Source: Vanrija pseudolonga
Taxonomy: Eukaryota; Basidiomycota; Tremellomycetes; Trichosporonales; Trichosporonaceae
Direction of reading: 5' to 3'
DNA length: 64,000 nt
Assembly: GCF_020906515.1 (NCBI RefSeq)
Contig: NC_085850.1
Coordinates: 2,790,001 to 2,854,000 of the forward strand
This document shows, in pieces, positions 1 to 11,559 of the stretch. How positions within the stretch are numbered: position 1 is the stretch's first letter; each line of letters opens with the position of its first letter. A program made the position numbers and the translations under genes. The notes beneath the pieces were generated by a model. The model worked only from the letters and a program-made list of their open reading frames with translations, made no database searches and was not told where the DNA came from.

Positions 1-3000
1 CTCGAGGGCATTGCGTACTGCAAGCCGCCCGTCACCGTCCCCCCTCTCCTCATCAAGTACCTCGCCAAGACCTACAACGCTTGGTATGCTGGCTTTGAGA
101 TCCTCAACACGCTGTCGGACACCTACCGCGGTACAGAGAACCTCCGCGAGAGCTGTGCAGGTGCCCTTGGCGAGCTGTACGCCGAGCTTGGCGAAGAGGA
201 CATGTTCTACGGCAGCGCTCGTTGCCGCTACGTCTACCCCGAGACCACGGCCGCCCTCACCCTCGAGCAGAACGGCAAGTGGCCCCAGGCCATGGAGATG
301 TACGAGCAGACCATGGTCAAGGCTCGCCACGCCACACTCCCCTTCACCGAGGACGAGTTCTGCTTGTGGGAGGACCACTGGATTCTGGCCGCTCAAAAGC
401 TCCAGAACTGGGAGTCGCTCACTGAGCTTGCCCGAGCCGATCAGAACCCTGATCTTCTGCTCGAGTGCGCCTGGCGCCTGTCCGACTGGGGATCGCCTGA
501 CCGCGAGATGATCGAGACCAACCTTAAGCTTGTGGCAGGTGTTCCGACTCCTCGTCGCAAGATATTTGAGGCGTTCACGGCCCTCATCAAGGCCCATGGT
601 TCGCGCGAGCCGCCAAACGACTTCCTCCGCATCGTTGACGACGCACAGCAGGTGGCCATTCGCAAGTGGACTACGCTGCCGACGTCGATCACTGGCGCGC
701 ACCTCCCTCTCCTGCAGCTCTTCCAGCAGGTTGTCGAGCTGGGCGAGGCCGCCCAGGTCTTTGACAGCTTGCAGATGACCACTGCGCAGACTCTTGAAGC
801 CCGCGTCAACAACGAGCTCAAGGGCATCTTCCAGACCTGGCGTGACCGCTTGCCCAACTTCTGGGACGACATTAGCGTCTGGTCCGATCTGCTCGCGTGG
901 CGCCAGCACGTCTTCCAGGCCGTCACCAGAGTGTACATGCCTATGATCCAGCCCACCGAGACTGCCACCCACGGCTACCGAGGTTACCACGAGACGGCCT
1001 GGATGATCAACCGCTTCGGTGAGGTCGCCCGTCGCCACGGTCTCCTCGACGTGTGCAGCACCGCCCTCAACAAGATCTACATGTTACCCAACATTGAGAT
1101 CTCGGAGGCCTTCCTCAAGCTCCGTGAGCAGGCGCTCTGCTACTTCCAGAAGCCTGAAAAGTTCAACGAGGGTCTCGACAACATCAGCACGACCAACCTC
1201 ATGTACTTTGCCCAGCCGCAAAAAGCCGAATTCCTCACGCTCAAGGGCATGTTCATCTCGCGCCTTGGCCAGGACTCGGACGCCAACGACGAGTTTGCCC
1301 ACGCCGTCCAGATGGACTACAACTTACCCAAGGCGTGGGCCGAGTGGGGCAAGTTCAACGAGAAGATGTACCGCCAGCAGCCCGAGGCGCCACCTCCTGG
1401 TAGCAAGCCCGACCCCGGACCGGGCGAGAAGAGAATGACAGACGCCGAGTGGGCCGAGTCCTGGGCCCAGGACCGTGCTCTCCGCGCGTCCAGCGCCGTC
1501 TCGTGCTACCTCCAGGCTGCGGGCTTATACGCCAACCACAAGTCCCGCGCCCTTCTCCTCCGTGTCCTGTGGCTCCTGGGTCTCGATGACAACAGAAACA
1601 CCATTGCCAAGGCGTTCGAGGCGTACAAGGGCGACCTGGTCATCTGGTACTGGATCACCCTTATCCCCCAGCTCCTCCTCTCACTCTCGCACCGTGAGGC
1701 GCAGATTGCTCGCCACATCCTCATGCACATCGCCAAGGCCTTCCCCCAGGCTCTGTTCTACAGCCTTCGGGTTACCAAGGAGGACTTTAGCAACGTCAAG
1801 AAGAGCCAGGTCGCCGCTCAGCTCAAGATTGCTCAAGCTCGTAAGCTCGCCGAGGCCAAGGCTGCCGCCGAGAAGGCAGGTGCCTCTGGCTCTACGCCGG
1901 CTGCGACCGAGGGTACCACCCCTGGCGCCGCCGAAACCAAACCCGAGGCCAAGGAAGGTGTCAAGGACGAGGCAGCGGCCGCGTCGACCCCCGCGGGTGC
2001 TGCGGCTCCGACAACCCCCGCGTCGGGTGGCGCCTCGACCCCCGCAGCGGCGTCTGCTGCTACTGCTGCTCCTGCCGCAGCCGCTGGCACCCTCGGTGCT
2101 GCCGCCAACGGCAGCATGGCTCCTCCCCAAGGCCCTATTGCCCCCAACCGCCCTCCCCAGCCCCGCCAGCCTTGGGAGTTTGTCGACGAAATCATCAACC
2201 ACCTCAAGACTGGCGTCCCTCTCCTGGCCCTGTCGATGGAGAAGATGGTCGACCAGATCGGCTACCGCGCCAAGCCGACGTCCGAGGAGGATATTTACCG
2301 CTTCTTCTCGGCGTTACTCAACGACGCCATGCAGCAGTGGAGCACTCGCGGTGCATTCTTAAGCGAGGAGCAGGAGCTCGGTCCCAACACCAGAGACAAC
2401 CTCCGCCGCTTCTCGCTCAACCTCCACAGCGACCTCCGTGCGGCCGTCGAGCGCGACTTTATCAACAACCAGCCCAAGATGCGCGAGTACATCAAGCGTC
2501 TTCAGTTCTGGCGCGATTTCTACGAGAAGGCGATTGACTCGCGTCCTCGTCACCAGCCGCTCGACTCGTCGGGCATCAACCTCACCGACTTCCACTACAC
2601 CAAGTTTGAGGATGTCGAGGTTCCTGGTCAATATGTCCAGCACATTGACCAGGCCGACGAGCTCATCCGCATCGCTCGCTTCCACCCCCGCGCCGAGCTG
2701 TGCCGCGGCTTTGGCTTCTGCTTCAGGCGCATCACGATGATCGGCCACAACGGCACTCCTTACACGTTCAACGTTCAGATGCCGGCCGCCCGCCACTGTC
2801 GTCGCGAGGAGCGTCTTGTCCAGCTGTTCCGCATCATGAACAGCGTCCTCAAGAGGCGCAAAGAGTCTCGCCGCCGCAACCTCCAGTTCCACCTCCCTAC
2901 TGCCGTTGCTCTCGGCACGCAGCTCCGCCTGATCCAGAACGACTCGTCGTACATCAGCTTGCAGGAGATCTACGACGATTATGCGTTTGCGCACGGCATG

Positions 3001-3867
3001 ACGCACGAGGACACTATCCTCGCCTTCTGCGACCGCCAGCGCGAGCTCCACGACCCGTCAATCCCCCGCACCGACCCTCGCTGGGTGCAGCTCAAGATGG
3101 AGATTATCGAAGAGATCCAGGCCAAGATGCTCCCCGAGAACGTGCTCACGAACTACATGATCAAGAGCATGGCCGACTCGGAGAGCCTCTGGCTCATGCG
3201 CAAGCAGTTTGCCATGCAGACTGCAGCGTGTGCCTTCCTCACCTACGTCTGCTGCCTCAACAACCGTGCCCCTTCGCGCTTCCACATCAGCCGCAGGACG
3301 GGCCAAATGTACATGACGGAGATGCTGCCTTGTAAGTGCTACCAGCCACACAAAGTGCCACTGCTAACGTGTCCAGCTTTCACTCAGGGGCAGCCTTTGT
3401 TCCACTCGCCCGAGGCAGTGCCGTTCCGTCTCACCCCCAACATGCAGCACTTCATCACTCGCGTCGGCGTCGAAGGCGTTGTCAGCGCTTCGGCCACGGC
3501 CATTGCGCACTCGCTCACGCTGCCCGAGTTTGATCTCGCTAGCACGCTCCACCTGTTCATCCGCGACGAGGTAAGTTGTCTAAAACCCTTTCATCATGGT
3601 CATAGCTCACACACCCAGATCCTCACTTGGCAGAACACATACAACAAGGGCGGTGACCAGCGCAGCGATGTGCCCCTCACCGCCAACGTGTACAAGAATG
3701 TCGATCAGTTCATCAAGCGCGCCGAGCTCATGGGCCACATTGGTGAAGTCAAGGAGAAGGTTCCCGGTGGTCCAGTCATCAACCACGCAATGGTCACGCT
3801 CATCTCGCAAGCGACGGCGCCGGCTCTGCTGGCTGCCATGAGCGAGACGTTCATGGCTTGGTTCTAG
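1..3867 (+). CDS. TRA1: Tra1/TRRAP, C-terminal part (5' end outside window)
   Basis: This is the last 1,257 residues of the giant pseudokinase scaffold of the SAGA and NuA4 histone acetyltransferase complexes, which contacts activators in the nucleus. Reading is open from base 1 in frame 1. It runs through FAT-type helical repeats, an Ala/Pro/Thr-rich linker (about 1830-2160), then the PI3K-like domain and a C-terminal FATC ending in FMAWF. Where true PIKKs carry the HRD-like and DFG-like catalytic motifs, this has SRFHISRRTGQMYMTEMLP and similar non-catalytic residues, as is known for Tra1. Two introns are inferred at 3332-3376 (45 nt) and 3571-3618 (48 nt). Both are GT-AG, have a length divisible by three and contain no stop, so the unspliced frame also reads through. 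Convergent with the VPS9-domain gene, with 135 bp between stops. Confidence 0.95.
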   Translation, partial: LEGIAYCKPPVTVPPLLIKYLAKTYNAWYAGFEILNTLSDTYRGTENLRESCAGALGELYAELGEEDMFYGSARCRYVYPETTAALTLEQNGKWPQAMEMYEQTMVKARHATLPFTEDEFCLWEDHWILAAQKLQNWESLTELARADQNPDLLLECAWRLSDWGSPDREMIETNLKLVAGVPTPRRKIFEAFTALIKAHGSREPPNDFLRIVDDAQQVAIRKWTTLPTSITGAHLPLLQLFQQVVELGEAAQVFDSLQMTTAQTLEARVNNELKGIFQTWRDRLPNFWDDISVWSDLLAWRQHVFQAVTRVYMPMIQPTETATHGYRGYHETAWMINRFGEVARRHGLLDVCSTALNKIYMLPNIEISEAFLKLREQALCYFQKPEKFNEGLDNISTTNLMYFAQPQKAEFLTLKGMFISRLGQDSDANDEFAHAVQMDYNLPKAWAEWGKFNEKMYRQQPEAPPPGSKPDPGPGEKRMTDAEWAESWAQDRALRASSAVSCYLQAAGLYANHKSRALLLRVLWLLGLDDNRNTIAKAFEAYKGDLVIWYWITLIPQLLLSLSHREAQIARHILMHIAKAFPQALFYSLRVTKEDFSNVKKSQVAAQLKIAQARKLAEAKAAAEKAGASGSTPAATEGTTPGAAETKPEAKEGVKDEAAAASTPAGAAAPTTPASGGASTPAAASAATAAPAAAAGTLGAAANGSMAPPQGPIAPNRPPQPRQPWEFVDEIINHLKTGVPLLALSMEKMVDQIGYRAKPTSEEDIYRFFSALLNDAMQQWSTRGAFLSEEQELGPNTRDNLRRFSLNLHSDLRAAVERDFINNQPKMREYIKRLQFWRDFYEKAIDSRPRHQPLDSSGINLTDFHYTKFEDVEVPGQYVQHIDQADELIRIARFHPRAELCRGFGFCFRRITMIGHNGTPYTFNVQMPAARHCRREERLVQLFRIMNSVLKRRKESRRRNLQFHLPTAVALGTQLRLIQNDSSYISLQEIYDDYAFAHGMTHEDTILAFCDRQRELHDPSIPRTDPRWVQLKMEIIEEIQAKMLPENVLTNYMIKSMADSESLWLMRKQFAMQTAACAFLTYVCCLNNRAPSRFHISRRTGQMYMTEMLPCKCYQPHKVPLLTCPAFTQGQPLFHSPEAVPFRLTPNMQHFITRVGVEGVVSASATAIAHSLTLPEFDLASTLHLFIRDEVSCLKPFHHGHSSHTQILTWQNTYNKGGDQRSDVPLTANVYKNVDQFIKRAELMGHIGEVKEKVPGGPVINHAMVTLISQATAPALLAAMSETFMAWF
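3332..3376 (+). other. Stop-free 45-nt intron in TRA1
   Basis: Begins gtaagt and ends cag, with ctaac 12 nt upstream of the acceptor. Removing it joins MLP to SFTQGQPLF, the expected Tra1 reading. It is in frame with no stop. Confidence 0.85.
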
Positions 3868-4002
3868 AGAACGGGCCCCACCTATCATTAATGTAGTTTT
3901 CCTCATCAGTTGTAACGTTAGAAAAAATGCATCGTTTGGTTCCACAACCGTGTGTAGTGTCCATTGTGAGGTTGTGTGCATTGTGCAAGAGTATGAGGTA
4001 GA

Positions 4003-7000
4003 TCAATGGGTTGGAGGGTGTTGGGCGTCGGCTTGCAGCTTGTTGATGATTCCAGCGAGGCGGCGGTAGTCGCGTAGCAGGGTGCCGACGTCACCGAGGC
4101 GGAGGTCGGCGACCTCGCACGTGAGGAAGCGTTCGACAGGCGGCTCAAAGTCGAGTGGGAGCGAGCTGAGTGTCGGGACGGGCGACGCTGCGCCGTCGGG
4201 TTTCTTGATCTCGAGTGCCGCGGCACCAAGCCCGCTCACACGGCGCTGGGGAACGCCGCTGGCGCCAGCGCGCGCTGTGAGCGCGGCGAAGAATCCCGTC
4301 TTGCTGTCTGGTGAGGGGGCCGAGCTGGTCGGCGACTCGTTGAGCGGGCGGCCGAATGCGCCGATCGAGGCCAGCCGGCCGCCGATGCTGGCCTCGCGCC
4401 GCGTACCCATAACGCTCGACACGGGCACGATACCGCGCGGCTCGTCTTCTTCCTCGTCGTCCGAGTTGGCGTAGATGTTGTGCTCTCGAATCGACTCGGG
4501 GCGGCTCGCAACCTCCAGGAGCTCCTGGTTTGCGCCCCACTCTGATGCGCGCGACGACGCGCGCGAGCGGTTGCGTGCTTGTGCTGTGGCGGTCGACGCG
4601 GCGGCGGCAATGGACGCCACGGACGCCGTGACGGACGCGAGGGAGAATGTCGACGCTTGAGGCGGCCGACCCCCGGGGATTGCGCGCTGAGCTTCTTCTT
4701 CCGGGAGCACGGCTTGAGGGTTGGCAGGCGACATGAAGCCCCGTAGCGCGGACCACGAAGAGTCGACAACGCCCGTGATGACCTTGTTGGCAGAACCTGC
4801 TGCCGAGCCGGCCAGCTCGCCGACCTGGAATACCCTGCCGCGGAGGCGGGAGCTCGCTGACGCGATGCTCGCCGCGTCGGCATTGTCATCGAGATATGTC
4901 AGTCCGATGGGCGACAAGTCCTCGACGCTGATGACCTTGTCGGACCCGTCGCCGAGACCCAGCTCGGCGAGCTGGACATGCTCGATAAACTCGACGACGG
5001 CGGTCAGGTTTACGATGGCGTAGTTTGCCTCGCCTTCCAGGCAGATGGCGGATCTGTATCGCCGCAGGTACATGAGTTGCGAGGCGAGTTGCGCCGGGTT
5101 TGCCTTGACGACCGCGTAGATGATGATGGGGAGGATGAGATCGGCGCCCGAGGTTGGTTGAGTCTTTGGCTTCTCTGCAGGGTCGTCGTTCTTCTCAGCG
5201 GGCGGCATGACCGTGCCGACAGAGTCTGACAACGCGGGATCGGCGACTTCGGTCTTGCCAGAAGGTGATGCGGAAAGAACGAGGTCGGGGACTGGGGGTG
5301 AGGGGATTGTGCGCAGCGCGAGAGGAGTGCGGTCCTCGGCGATTGTCGAGAGTCCGGCGCCCTCCTCGTCCTCGTCCTCGTTCTCGTCCTCGTCCTCGTC
5401 AACAGGAGGGGTGTACGGCTCGCCTTCTGGGCGGAGATGAACTGGCGGTAAGCGACCCAGACCCTCAACAACGAGCTGATGCGCCTTGACGAGTACGTCG
5501 GCCTTCTCCTTTGGCGTCAACCGCGTGGCCGCCGAGAGGGTCTGCAGCTCGTGCCCGACCTCTTCGACGAGCTGCGCGAGGCCCTTCCGCACCTCGCCCT
5601 TGACCACCTCGCCCGGTGGCCGGGTGATAAGACCGAGGTGGTCGAGAGACAGGTCGAGGAGGTTGAGGGCCGCAATGCGCGACGACAGCGCCTCGTCGTG
5701 CCGGGCGTCGTCCGAGTGCAGTGGGGAGAAGATGCGGTTGTACAGCAGTCGGCAGACGAGCCCCTCGATCCGTTCTGTACCGTCCCCAGCCTCCTTCTCA
5801 ACATACTGCTCCCTTGCCTCCCTGGGGCTTGTAGCGATCTTCTTGCCGTCCTCGTCCTCAGGGCCAAGCGAGTTTGCTCGCGCCCAAGGCACAGCCTTGG
5901 ATTTGGACAGCGATTCGGTGCGGAAATGCTGTACCAAGTCGTCGTACACGCCCTCCATAAAGTCCTGAATCCTTTCGCCACACAGAGTGGGATCAGAAAA
6001 GTCAAGTGGCACGTTGCCCTCGACCTCGGCAGACCCCAAACCGTGGTGGTGGCTCTTGAGCAGCGCCGCATCCACCCCACCACCAGAGCCGATCGGGCAC
6101 ACGGCGCCAACGACAAGCTTCAAGACCTTCTCGATCACCTTGCTTGGCAGGCCGTCAAGCTCTTGCCGCACGGTCGACCGGACGGTCTTGACCAGGGCCT
6201 TGTGCACCTCGGCGTAGCGGATAGGCTTGTTGATAGAGTATGCCACGACATTGTATCCGTCGCCCTGCGAGTCGGAATAGATGGATGCCGCATCGCCCAC
6301 CTCGAGCGATAGTACAGATGGGCGGGGGCTGGACAGTCGTGATCCAGCCGAGGGCGACGACGGACGGTCGGGACTCAGCCCGCCCTGCGCCTTGGATGGC
6401 GACACGAGCCCGGACGACACGGGCGTCGGTGTTGTTGACGTGCCAAACAGTGATGCAAAGGGGTTGATTCTTCTCGCGGGCACGGCAGGAACCTCCTTCT
6501 TCTCAATCTTGACTTCTGGCGGCGGTGGCGTGCCCTTGCCCAACGGAGGGAAGGGGAGTGATGTCGAGTCGGGCGAGACGGTGTACGACGGGAATCCCGC
6601 CGACGGCGGCGCAGACAGCTCTGTCGGCCTCAGCGACGACAGGACACGCGCGCGCGACGAGTCTTCCCTCAGCGCCGAGATGAGAGCCGAATCGGACGGC
6701 ACGGTCGACTCGAACGTCACCGTCGTCCTGACGGTCAGCGGGTGCCCGCCAGCCACACAACTCACCCTCTCAGTGTCCCTATCAGCCCCGACAGGGTAAC
6801 GAGTACACTCGCCGTCGGCGACTGCGCGCGTGTAAGCGCGATAGGTGGGGACAAGAACGCGACGTGGTCGCGTAGCGTCTGCGGTGTCATGGGCAGCGAC
6901 GACGCCGGTGTTGAGGGCAGCATGATAATCGCCTGGCTGTCAGCGACACCCCCACGACCCACGTACCTTGCCGCTAGTCAACACCTTCAACAAGTCGGCC

Positions 7001-7524
7001 CAGTCGCTGCTGCCCTCGGTGCGCGCGCGGGCCCCCTTCTCGAAAATAGCGTCAATCATACCCATGCCCATCGTGCCGTTGCCGAGGCCGATGTTCTGCG
7101 CGGCTGCCTTCAAGCTCGTGTGCTGCAATCTGCTAGTCGCGGCGCTGCTAGCGGCCTCCGGCTCGGACGTGGACGGGACAGCGAACGTCGTGGAGGTCGT
7201 CGCGGGGGCCGAGACGCCGATGGTCGGCGGAGCGGGCGAGCTCGTCGACGAGGAGGGCACGACCGTCGACCCACCGGAAACATTGCGCGAGCTCCCTGGT
7301 GACGGCGGCGCGCGCCGGTTCCGCGGCTTGTAGCCGAGGCTCGACTCGGCGATGGGCGACGTGCCCGGGTCCGCTGGTGCCAGAGACGGCGACACGGACG
7401 ACGACGAGGACGCGCCGAGCAGCGGATGCGCGATCGTCTCGGGCGGCGTGGCCTGTCGCTGGTCCATCGTGAACGGAGATGAAGGCAGGGACGGAGAAGA
7501 CTTGCTCGTGTCGGATGGGCCCAT
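4003..7524 (-). CDS. VPS9-domain protein, probable Rab5-family guanine nucleotide exchange factor
   Basis: Spliced length is 1,149 residues in three exons (7524-6967, 6932-6766, 6727-4003). The introns are 34 and 38 nt. The VPS9 signature lies near 4980-5160: LPIIIYAVVKANPAQL, then a short segment ending in AICLEGEANYAIVNLTAVVE. It is preceded by a helical region (about 5440-6230), as in Vps9/Muk1-type GEFs that activate Vps21/Ypt51 on endosomes. The N-terminal 250 residues and the C-terminus are Ser/Pro/Ala-rich and probably disordered. An acidic E/D-E-N run lies at about 5367-5400. No CUE domain is evident, so it may resemble Muk1 more than Vps9. The start is the first ATG of the open frame at 7524; the frame is open upstream only with a TTG. 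A CACGTG box lies at 7789-7794. Confidence 0.8.
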
Positions 7525-7884
7525 GCGCCGCGACGGGTAGTGTCGGCCAGAGTGGTGTGATGCCGACAAAAGTATCCTCGACCGTTGCTTGTTTGCTCGC
7601 TCGCGTGTGATCGAGTTTGTTTGTTGCGTTACGCGTCGTTGTCAACCAAGTAAGTGGCAGATGTGCGTATCTGTGTCTGTAGTGTGTCTGCTCGATGACG
7701 ATGGCCGCCGCAGACTTCTTTCAAGGCCGCCGCCGCCGCCCATCGACCGATCGGGCATCAGGCATCAGGCACCCACCCTCCAACTCGGCACGTGACTTTC
7801 AACTCGACCCACTGCATCAACGCTCTCTACTGTAGATGCAAGATGCAAAAAAAATGTACAAAACAACGCATGAGGCTTGAGAGT
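7525..7884. promoter_or_regulatory. Gap between TRM6 and the VPS9 gene, presumed VPS9 promoter
   Basis: 360 bp with no convincing coding potential. It contains CACGTGACTTT at 7789-7799, and the same 11-mer recurs upstream of ARB1. An A-rich patch near 7848-7865 may be the TRM6 3' end. Confidence 0.45.
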
Positions 7885-9719
7885 TTATGCAGCGGCGTCA
7901 GCCTCAGAGGCCTTGGCGGTTTCAGCCGGCTCAGAAGCGTCCTCAGCTTCCTTGGCGCCGACAGCCGCAGCCTCTCCGTTGGCCTTTTTCCTGCGCTTGT
8001 GGCGCTGGTGCGACTCGGGCACAAAGGTTGAGATGTGGCTGGGGGGTCAGTTGTCAAACAGCCAGGCAGACTTACACCCGGGTTGCGTGCAACAAGTAGC
8101 CAGACATGGCGCTCGTCGTCATCAGAGGGTGTGTCCGTCCAGGGAGAACCTGGTACGTCCTCGACCAGCTCTCGGTGAGCTGTGTCGCAAGGAAGTTGGC
8201 GTCCTTGCGCAGATATTGCAATGTCTCGGCCAGGACCTGCTGGTAAGGCGAGTACGCGACCACGGTCGCCGAGCCGGCGAGGTACTTTGTCAGGCGGTTG
8301 ATGACCGAGATGGGCGATAATTCAGTCGCCAGGATCAAACCGTCCCAGTTACCGGCGTGCAGCTCCGCTCGGGTCGCGTTCAGCTCGGCGACCTGGGCGT
8401 TGTGCCTCCGCACACGGGCCATGGTCTTGTTTTCAGCAATTGACGGCATGCCATCTTCTGTGGGCAGTCCCGCTGGGTGTGTCAGCTGCAATGTCCACAG
8501 AAAGACAGCTGTACTCACGCCGCACGTAGCTCTCATCCGCTTCCATCCAGTTGAGCCACTTGATGAAGCTCAGCTCGCGCTCGCCAAAGTTCATGACGTT
8601 GAGCACACCCCACGCGGGGGGGCTGTCGGCGTCGGTGAACAGGAGGATACGGCCCTCGCAGCCCATGCGGTCGGCAAGGGCAGCAGTGACAAGTCCACCA
8701 GTGTCGTCCACCACGAGGTAGCGGCCGTCTGGTCGGATGTTGCCGAGATTGACCAGCTGCGAGAGCGTGTCTTCCCGGAGATGCAAGATGGAGGCTGGGG
8801 AGCGCTGCGCGTAGTGGTTGACAATGTTGACCGTTGACGGCGCGAGGGGGTGGACAGTCTGGAGGTACCTGGTGGGTTAGAACGCCAATGCGAGTTGCAG
8901 ACCCACTTCTTCTCCTTGCGTTTCCTCCACTTCTCCTTGCTGAAGTCCGTCTTGAGCTCAAACTGCTCGTGACGCTCCATCTGCTTCTGAATCATCTCCT
9001 GGGCCGACACGCCCTGGGCCCTCAGCTCGGCAATCTCCTCCGAGGAAAGTAGGGCGCCGCGGTTCTCCTCCGAGTCGTCGATGAACTCGTTGGTCTCCTT
9101 GATGTCGTCTGGGGGTGTAAGAGAATGTCACACAGCTACTACTGACCAATGACAGCATCGACGATCGCTCGCCTCTTCAGCGGGCGGAGGAGGTTGCTCC
9201 AGCCCTTGTTGGTCTTGGCACTGTCGTTGCCATCACCCTTGCCCTTGCCCTTCTTGTTCTTCTTGCCCTTGGCCTGGCCAAAGTTGTCAGAGGAGGAGAA
9301 TGCGTTTTCGTCCACCTGAGACTCTGCCGTTGTCGCCGTGCCATCGGTTGCAGAGACGACCTCGTACGTGATGTCGTAGTGCAGGCCAAGGAGCTCCTTG
9401 GCGGGGAAGGAGCCGAATTTGCCGAGCTGAATGAGGCTGTGGAAGTTAGCGGAGCTGTGAAGTGAGGCAATCCTAGCTCTCACCCGTCCTTGGAGGCGAC
9501 GACAGCCTTAATAGCGTCGCTTGGCAGTCTCAAGAGCACGTTGTCGCCCTCCTTGATGATTGTCAGGCGGCGGTGGAGGACATCGTCGAGAGGTTCCAAT
9601 GGCTCGGTGGGCTCGTTACGCCTGCCACGAGGTCCGGGCTTGGGTTCTGTCGTCTCAGACGTCTCGACCGTCTCCACAGCGTCGACCTCGATCGGCACGT
9701 CTTCTTGGGCCGTCGCCAT
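7885..9719 (-). CDS. TRM6: tRNA (adenine58-N1)-methyltransferase non-catalytic subunit Trm6/Gcd10
   Basis: 542 residues in six exons: 9719-9484, 9436-9147, 9108-8907, 8868-8519, 8472-8076 and 8038-7885. Trm6 pairs with catalytic Trm61 to make m1A58 in the T-loop of tRNAs, including initiator tRNA, in the nucleus. The family signature is the N-terminal GDNVLLRLPSD followed by LIQLGKFGSFPAKELLGL, and the Rossmann-like C-terminal half contains YLVVDDTGGLVTAAL and ILLFTDAD. As expected for this subunit, the degenerate SAM pocket is not a clear GxGxG. The C-terminal tail is Lys/Arg- then Ala/Glu-rich. The gene is divergent from RVB2 across 213 bp that hold a CACGTG box. Confidence 0.93.
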
Positions 9720-9932
9720 TGTTGTGGGTGTGAGTGTGTTTGTGACTGCTACAATCGTCCGTATTCGTCACGACTTCACGACTTCCAACTTTGTGGAGGA
9801 GAGTCACGTGGGTGACGGATTTTGCTTCCGCCGCTACCATCTGGGTTGCGTATTGAACTGGAACTTTGACAACCACAACCCACTTTGAGACTTGCTGTTT
9901 GTTCCATTCTAGACAGTTCCAACTCGATCAAA
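9720..9932. promoter_or_regulatory. Bidirectional promoter of TRM6 and RVB2
   Basis: 213 bp separate the two divergent ATGs. It includes GTCACGTG (CACGTG at 9805-9810). CACGTG is the general bHLH core (Cbf1/USF type); which factor binds here is unknown. Confidence 0.5.
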
Positions 9933-11496
<1,564 letters not shown>

Positions 11497-11559
11497 TTGA
11501 ATGCACATTGGATGAAGTTACGCCGTGCTATGTTCTACAACAATTCACAATATACTACT

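Noticed and set aside
5479-6312. 277-codon plus-strand frame over the VPS9 gene
   Set aside because: Antisense of a well-supported exon with a VPS9 signature.
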